Assembly: GCA_021234155.1 (NCBI GenBank)
Contig: JAJEKV010000084.1
Span: forward strand, 2,795,702-2,859,701
Length of the DNA: 64,000 bases
Direction of reading: 5' to 3'
From: Isoetes taiwanensis
Lineage: Eukaryota > Streptophyta > Lycopodiopsida > Isoetales > Isoetaceae
Position numbers and translations under genes: made by a program. Positions 58,792 through 64,000 of this stretch are shown in pieces. The notes under the pieces were generated by a model. The model had not been told where the DNA came from. It did not search any database and was given only the letters and a program-made list of their open reading frames with translations. Every line of letters begins with the position of its first letter. The stretch's first letter is position 1.

Positions 58792-60069
58792 TTAGACAAT
58801 TGATCTACTAGCATAATAAATTGGATGATCCCACCCATCTTGTTGTGGTTGTGACAAAATACTTCCTATTGCATATCCCCAAGAGTCTACATGGACATGA
58901 AATTCCCTTTCCCAATTAGGAAAACTAAGTATGGGTGCGCTTATTAGTGCTTCTTTTAAACTTGTAAATGCTTTTTGACATTCTTGTGTCCACGATATTC
59001 TTTTCCCCTTTAAGGAGTGCGTTAATGGTAAAGCCTTATTAGCATAATATCTTATGAATCTTCGATGATACCCTATATGCCCAAGAAATGCTTGTAATTG
59101 CTTAATGTTAGTAGGTGGCTCCAATTCAAATAACTTTAGTCTTATCGTGGTCAATTGCAATACCCTTGCCCGAAATGATCCTACCCAACAACGCCCCATG
59201 GGTAACTCCAAACAAACATTTCATAGGGTTTAGAGATATACCATATTCTCGACATTTCATAAAGCATAACTGAAGTTTCTCCCGATGTTCTTGCCTCGGG
59301 TACTAAAAACACGTAAATCATCAAGAAACACTTCCATAAACTCTCTTAGATAATCTTTAAATGCACCAGAACTACCCTTTGGAAAGTGGCAGGAGCATTA
59401 CACAACCCAAATGGCATAACCTTATACATGTAGCACCCCCATTCCGTGACAAATGTGGTTTTTTCCCTATCTTCCTTGGCAATACTCACCTGATTGTACC
59501 CACTGAACCCGTCAAGAAAAGAATAATACTCATGGCCAGCAACCGAATCAATAACGTTATCAGTGAAAGTGAAAGGAACAGGAAACCCATCCTTAATGGT
59601 GGCAGCATTTAATTTTCTATAGTCCACACACACCCTTAATTTTTTAGACTTCTTTGGAACTATAACTATTGGGGACAACCACTCACTAGTTTCCACTGGT
59701 TCAATAAACTTAGCTTTAATTAAATTATCCAGCTCTTCCCTTACCACCTTTGAGTAATGAGGGTTCATCCTGTAGGGTCGTTGCCTTATAGCTTTTGTGT
59801 TAGCTTCAAGTACAATTCTATGCACACTTAACTCGGGTGATATACCCTTCAGATCCTCATCACGCCCATGCAAAGACATCCTTAAACTCCATGAGGAGAT
59901 CCTTATATTCTTTATGTTCTTCACCAAGATTAAGTTTTCCCAATCGCACCATCTTGGGTTCTCCGGTACCTAAATTCAACTCATCATAAGTGGGACGGGT
60001 TAGCATTTGTTGGACTTCCTTGGATGCACAATGGGAGGGGTTTTTTTTAGCTTGGGTTCTCCTCCTCAA
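58792..60069 (-). pseudogene. Gypsy reverse transcriptase and RNase H (frameshifted)
   Basis: Reading leftward: EEHKEYKDLLMEFKDVFAW, then the RT with WLSPIVIVPKK, RVCVDYRKLN, YSFLDGFSGYNQ (first catalytic Asp) and VMPFGLCNAPATFQR. The frame breaks near 59,346. The YxDD box reads VFLDDL in a neighbouring frame at about 59,325. RNase H follows at 59,211-58,792, with FLGHIGYHRRFI, SWTQECQKAF, FHVHVDSWGYAIG and DHPIYYASR. The family is certain; function is lost if the frameshifts are real. Confidence 0.85.
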
Positions 60070-60217
60070 ATTTTGAGAAGTACTCGTGATATCTCTCCTC
60101 TTCTTCTTCCTTTATAGTTTCATTTACTTCTTCCACATTTACAAAGAAAAAACATTTACCCCATTCATCCATTCCTCTAAAGCCACGGATGAAGTATCAT
60201 CCCTCATTGTTAGTTTT

Positions 60218-60720
60218 TCATAACCCTCTTGCTTTCACATAAACTTGGTCTACTTCTATTTCATTATTATTTTCGTTACTATCTACATCATCATCATTAT
60301 TATCAACATGCATATCTTCAATTGAGGAACTAGTATCACTATCATTGTCATCCTTATTACCAGATTGAACATGGACCCTTATCTTGATTAAATTATTCCC
60401 ATCTCCAATTTGCAAATAGCTCAGAGACCAATCATGTTTAGCTGATGCTTGCATTAACCATGGCCTTCCTAACAATAATGGATAAGTGCATGCACTATTT
60501 GGCATCTTTAAAATGACATAATCCACAAAGAAAGTCACACCAAAGAATTAAGGTTTTAATCCCAAGAACTAATCCCAAAGGTGTTACCTTCGTTGATCAG
60601 CCATCCTCACTATAAAACTTACAGTGCATAGGTTCCGCAAATCTAGTTTCCTCCACATACTCTCGTGCATAATGTTCACCGAGCCCCCATCAATAGTGCA
60701 ATTTCAGACACCGCCCACTT
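60218..60720 (-). pseudogene. Gypsy retropepsin region
   Basis: The active-site block reads IDGGSVNIMHESMW at about 60,693-60,650, corresponding to the plant gypsy pattern (L/I)(D)GGSxVN. The ORF at 60,538-60,218 gives YPLLLGRPWLMQASAKHDW, the standard end of the protease domain, then an acidic Asp/Asn/Ser linker. Confidence 0.75.
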
Positions 60721-61190
60721 ATTTCCACATCCGCACAAGGTGAACTCATATCTGCAATTATAGGCCATGCGTAATTGACAACTACTTTTTATGACTTTTA
60801 ATGCCAAGACCACCTTTACTTACAACTAGGAGCGATTTGCAATAATTGTTTGAATGTTAAGGAAGGACTTTTATTTTCCAAATCCTTCAAAAATATCATA
60901 GGGTTGTTCTTCCTTTAAATTCAAAACTCTAGTGTACTTCTTACGCTTACCCCTTATCCGTATTTTCTTTATTAGACTCGAAATCATTTAAAATTTCTTT
61001 AACTTCCATTGGATGGGGAGTTGGTCAATATCTTCAAACAACGCCGGGTTCCTCAACCTCACTAACTTCATTATCCCCTTCATTTATCACATGTGCTTCA
61101 TTTTCTTCTTCTCTCGAAGTCTTCTTGCCCCACGAGTCTCCACAACATAACTTGGGATATTAACTTCGCCCACATACACAACTCGACTAT
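60721..61190 (-). other. Gag-protease linker, degenerate
   Basis: Minus-strand sequence rich in Glu/Lys codons with several stops, and no separate gene. It is the expected low-complexity region between the gag zinc knuckles and the protease. Confidence 0.45.
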
Positions 61191-62890
61191 CTACCACCGC
61201 TTCCTTTCCCTTATTATTAGAAGATGGTTCCCTCTTGCCTTTAATTTGTGAGGACAATTTTCTTGGCTATGTAGGCCTTGGGTTTGGCGTATCCCGCATA
61301 TGGGTTGATATCCAACTTGTCTCATAGGATTAGGACAATGAGGTGCTATATGACCTATCTCTCCACATCTATAACATTGGGGTGGAGGCCTCTTCATAAC
61401 TCTAGGACGATTTTGCCTTCCTCCACATTGGTAGCATAAGCTGCAGGATAAAAGGGTTGTGCTTGATAAGTAGGGGTAGGGTATTAGGTTAGCTTCCATT
61501 CTCCAAAAATTGCATCTTTCTGTAGGGGTGATTAGTTTTACCACACTTTTGCAAGGAATTGGTATGTTTGCGTGGAGTAGGACACTTTCGGATGGTAAAT
61601 GGCCATAACCTTTGCATTTCACACACCACATGTTAGTCCTCCTCATTGTTTACTTGTGGCTTATTACTCACACCTCTTACCCAATTCAATTGCATCTCGC
61701 TCATTTTATTAGTAAGAGTCTCTACCACCTTTTCTAACTTTTTATCAACCCCTTCCTCTATGGTTGGTTTTGTTATTGGGGCACCACTCCCTAATGTGGC
61801 TAGCCTACTATAATCTATGGTACCCAAGTCACTAGGGCGTGACACCCAACATTCCCAAGTGAGGGCTTGCTAAAGGGGGTTCTAGAGGGTTCTTGAGGGC
61901 TACCCCACCCAACACGTAAGGCATAATCAACCCGGGATTATAATGGCGGGCCATAGTTAGCTTGGCTTGTTCCCACTAGTCGCAATCTTGATGGCACTTT
62001 CTAAATCACGGGGGTTTGACCCTTAGTGAAAAAAGCCCAAACCGGTGGTAACCCATTTGTAAAGTATCTTACTTGATCCTCAACTGTAGGGGTGGGCTCT
62101 CTTTTGGCTACCAACCGCCTAAACCTCAAAGACATAGCTCTAGACTTTCATTAGGCGCTAGTTTAAATATGTTAGCTCATCATTTATTCTTTCTTGAAGG
62201 CCAATAGGCCTAAAGGCCTTTAAAAATGCTTTTCTAAGGTCATCCCAAGTCAAAAGGGGTAATACTCCTAGAGGTTCTATACCATTCCATTGCCCCATCC
62301 TCTAAGGTTGCTCCAAACAGCCTAAGTCTTTCGGCATTACCATCCTCTTGATTGGCCTCACTAATAGTCAAAAAAATGATTGAATGTGAGAATCAGCCTC
62401 CCCTTTTAAAGGTGAAAAGGTTGGGTATTTCATTTTTAGAAGTTTTAGTTGCCATGGGATTAAGAATCAAGTATTAGAAGGAGTTAATAAACTGGTTTCC
62501 TCTTCACTACTTTCCCCAGGGCTAGAGGGGTATGGTGCTCTTGCTACTAAACCCTTGCTCTACTAACAGTCTTTCTTCTTCCAAGACTTGCTCTTTTAAT
62601 TCCCTTCTTTTTTGTTTTCTAAACTCTAGTCTAGCACTACGCTCAAACCTCTTGCTTCTCGATGCTCTTCTTTCTCCTTTCAAAGATCCGTGCCCCAATT
62701 CATGCAAAAACTTTAATTACGGAATAAATAACTTTTTAATTACGTGAGGTGGATGCCCTCTTGGCTTACAAATTCTTCAAATGAAGATTGCCTAAGTCTT
62801 CTTACAAATTCTTCTGGTTCCCATCCATCCAGAATTGGTTGTGGTTCCTCCCATGGTCCAATCGCCTCCCCAACCACTATTAGGTTGAAT
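61191..62890 (-). pseudogene. Gypsy gag region (frameshifted)
   Basis: From right to left: GPWEEPQPILDGWEPEEF (about 62,870-62,800); a Lys/Glu-rich helix (62,707-62,522); the capsid-like retrotransposon gag block LEDGAMEWYRT and LRKAFLKAFRP (about 62,320-62,200); a linker ORF (61,845-61,633); and two zinc knuckles in 61,646-61,191, CVKCKGYGHLPSES (last Cys replaced) and CYRCGEIGHIAPHC. Frameshifts separate these parts. Confidence 0.75.
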
Positions 62891-63120
62891 TCTCTTTACG
62901 AGGATTATTTAAAATAAGTACTTTGTGCTTAGTGATGGGTAAATGTGGCCAATTTTCCATTCCTCGCAAGCCATTATACATCCAACAAAAATTTAATTAA
63001 TTTTTTTATTTTATTTTTTTTTTTTTTTATTAAAAAATATAACAAAAATTCAAGAGTTGTACTATTATTCGTCAACACGATTACCCTTTTAGTTAAGGTT
63101 CTCGGAATGCCCCCACTAAA

Positions 63121-64000
63121 TGTTGGTCGGGTCAATCCCTACCCCAAGCCCCATTGTAGTTCTTAGGCAATGGATGACAAAATAATAATACTCATGACAA
63201 ATAAAAATATAATTCAAGTTAATTATTTACGCCTAACACCACCACAACTAGGCTCATAACTTCCGTTATACCCTTAAGTCTAGCCAAGACCGCTTCTTTT
63301 TACTCCTTGCTTAATATTTTTTTATTATATAATATTAACAATTTTATATTGTGGATATATATTTGTATCACAATTATCAATAATATATATTAACCTTGGT
63401 TGTCATGCTCATGCCCATTAATGCATTCGAATTCCTTAATCACCCATGTTAACCCCTTTTTACTCTTATTTTTAGACAACAATATCCGTTAGCTTTTAGT
63501 TAGGTTATTATTGAACAAAAATAAAAACACAAGGCAAGAAATAGCAGGAACGTACCTGTTAGGGCAGCGACCAACAGCCAGGCTGGGCGATTCTTCTTCC
63601 TCTCTGCTTCAATCGATCCTTGCTCAGCGATTCCTCTTTGCCTTTCTTTTACCTGCAGATATAGCAATAAGCAAGCAAGATGCAGGCAGATTTCGGATTT
63701 GGGTCTGCTCTTGGATGAGCGTCAGATGAATGGGCAGGCAATCCCAGACATATTCAATCCTCTATTTTGGTTTTATTCCTTTCTTAATATTTCAATCACA
63801 GATTTTACAGGAACTAATCACAGATACATCCTCTTCCTTAACTCCTTTTATTTCCTTACTTCTTACTCTCTTTCCTTCCATACTGTGCAAGCCGGCCGGG
63901 ACAAAGACAAGACTCTCTTACAATTCTGACTTTATCTCTTATTTTATTCCTTATTGCTTCTACACGTGAAGCAAAGACAATCAAGTCTCAATTCGGATGT
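63121..64000 (-). repeat. 5' LTR of the gypsy element, truncated by the window
   Basis: Starts TGTTGGTCGG and matches 54,626-55,530. Just left of it, the minus strand reads TTTAG then TGGGGGCATTCCGAGAAC, a possible primer-binding site, but I cannot match it confidently to a tRNA. A T tract lies at 63,000-63,030. Confidence 0.85.

Larger units (their letters stand above)
54626..64000 (-). mobile_element. Ty3/gypsy LTR retrotransposon, minus strand, truncated by window end
   Basis: Two direct repeats start TGTTGG at 54,626 and 63,121. Between them, on the minus strand, are gag, protease, RT, RNase H and integrase in Ty3/gypsy order. The 5' LTR (right) runs off the window. The internal region is about 6.9 kb. 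The 5 bp before the left LTR are GTAAG, the expected target-site duplication to look for beyond 64,000. Many frameshifts break the polyprotein. It is inserted in the transposase-like gene to its left. Confidence 0.9.

Noticed and set aside
1-64000. CRISPR arrays, bacterial operons, rRNA or organellar insertions
   Set aside because: No such sequence was recognised anywhere; the window is eukaryotic nuclear DNA.

Overview
The window looks like nuclear DNA from a land plant with a large, repeat-rich genome: AT-rich sequence, few genes, a plant nepenthesin-type aspartic protease, LINE and Ty3/gypsy elements, and long stretches of decayed sequence. An intact Penelope-like element without a visible endonuclease points, as an inference only, to a fern or lycophyte rather than a seed plant. 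Nothing here is prokaryotic.

Layout. (1) 1-15,017 and 16,544-32,886 are two copies of one segment in direct orientation. Each holds a nepenthesin-like aspartic protease gene (intact in copy A, broken in copy B), a LINE relic, a possible minus-strand multi-exon gene of unknown product, nested short duplications, a palindromic CCACATGTGG-type array and three tandem foldback units. The 1.5 kb between the copies contains a 330 bp foldback element. Copy B alone carries a 1,284 bp 5'-truncated LINE (29,847-31,130, minus) with an 8 bp target-site duplication; copy A keeps the empty site. (2) 32,887-39,835 has no recognisable gene, apart from a ~220 bp-unit minisatellite at 34.4-35.1 kb. (3) 40,127-49,621 is an apparently intact 9.5 kb Penelope-like retroelement: two ~2.48 kb direct repeats, each with a TATA box and a small basic first exon, flank a ~500-aa ORF of unknown family and a ~700-aa reverse transcriptase with a YMDD box and no visible endonuclease. 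Splice signals are in phase across all three coding blocks. (GAA)n/(GGA)n tracts mark its boundaries. (4) 49.6-52.2 kb holds low-complexity repeats and one small uncertain ORF. (5) 52.7-54.6 kb (minus) is a decayed transposase-like gene, cut at 54,626 by (6) a Ty3/gypsy LTR retrotransposon (54,626 to beyond 64,000, minus) with gag, protease, RT/RNase H and integrase in order but full of frameshifts.

One observation affects every frame call. Wherever two copies of a sequence exist here (segmental duplication, Penelope repeats, gypsy LTRs), the mismatches fall almost only on CAG, CTG or CCG triplets and look like small scrambles. This suggests residual long-read errors at methylated CHG sites, so some frameshifts (protease copy B, the gypsy polyprotein) may be artefacts.

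The most interesting item is the Penelope-like element: promoter and first exon inside the repeat, a large unassigned domain before the RT, a terminal hairpin, and microsatellite boundaries.
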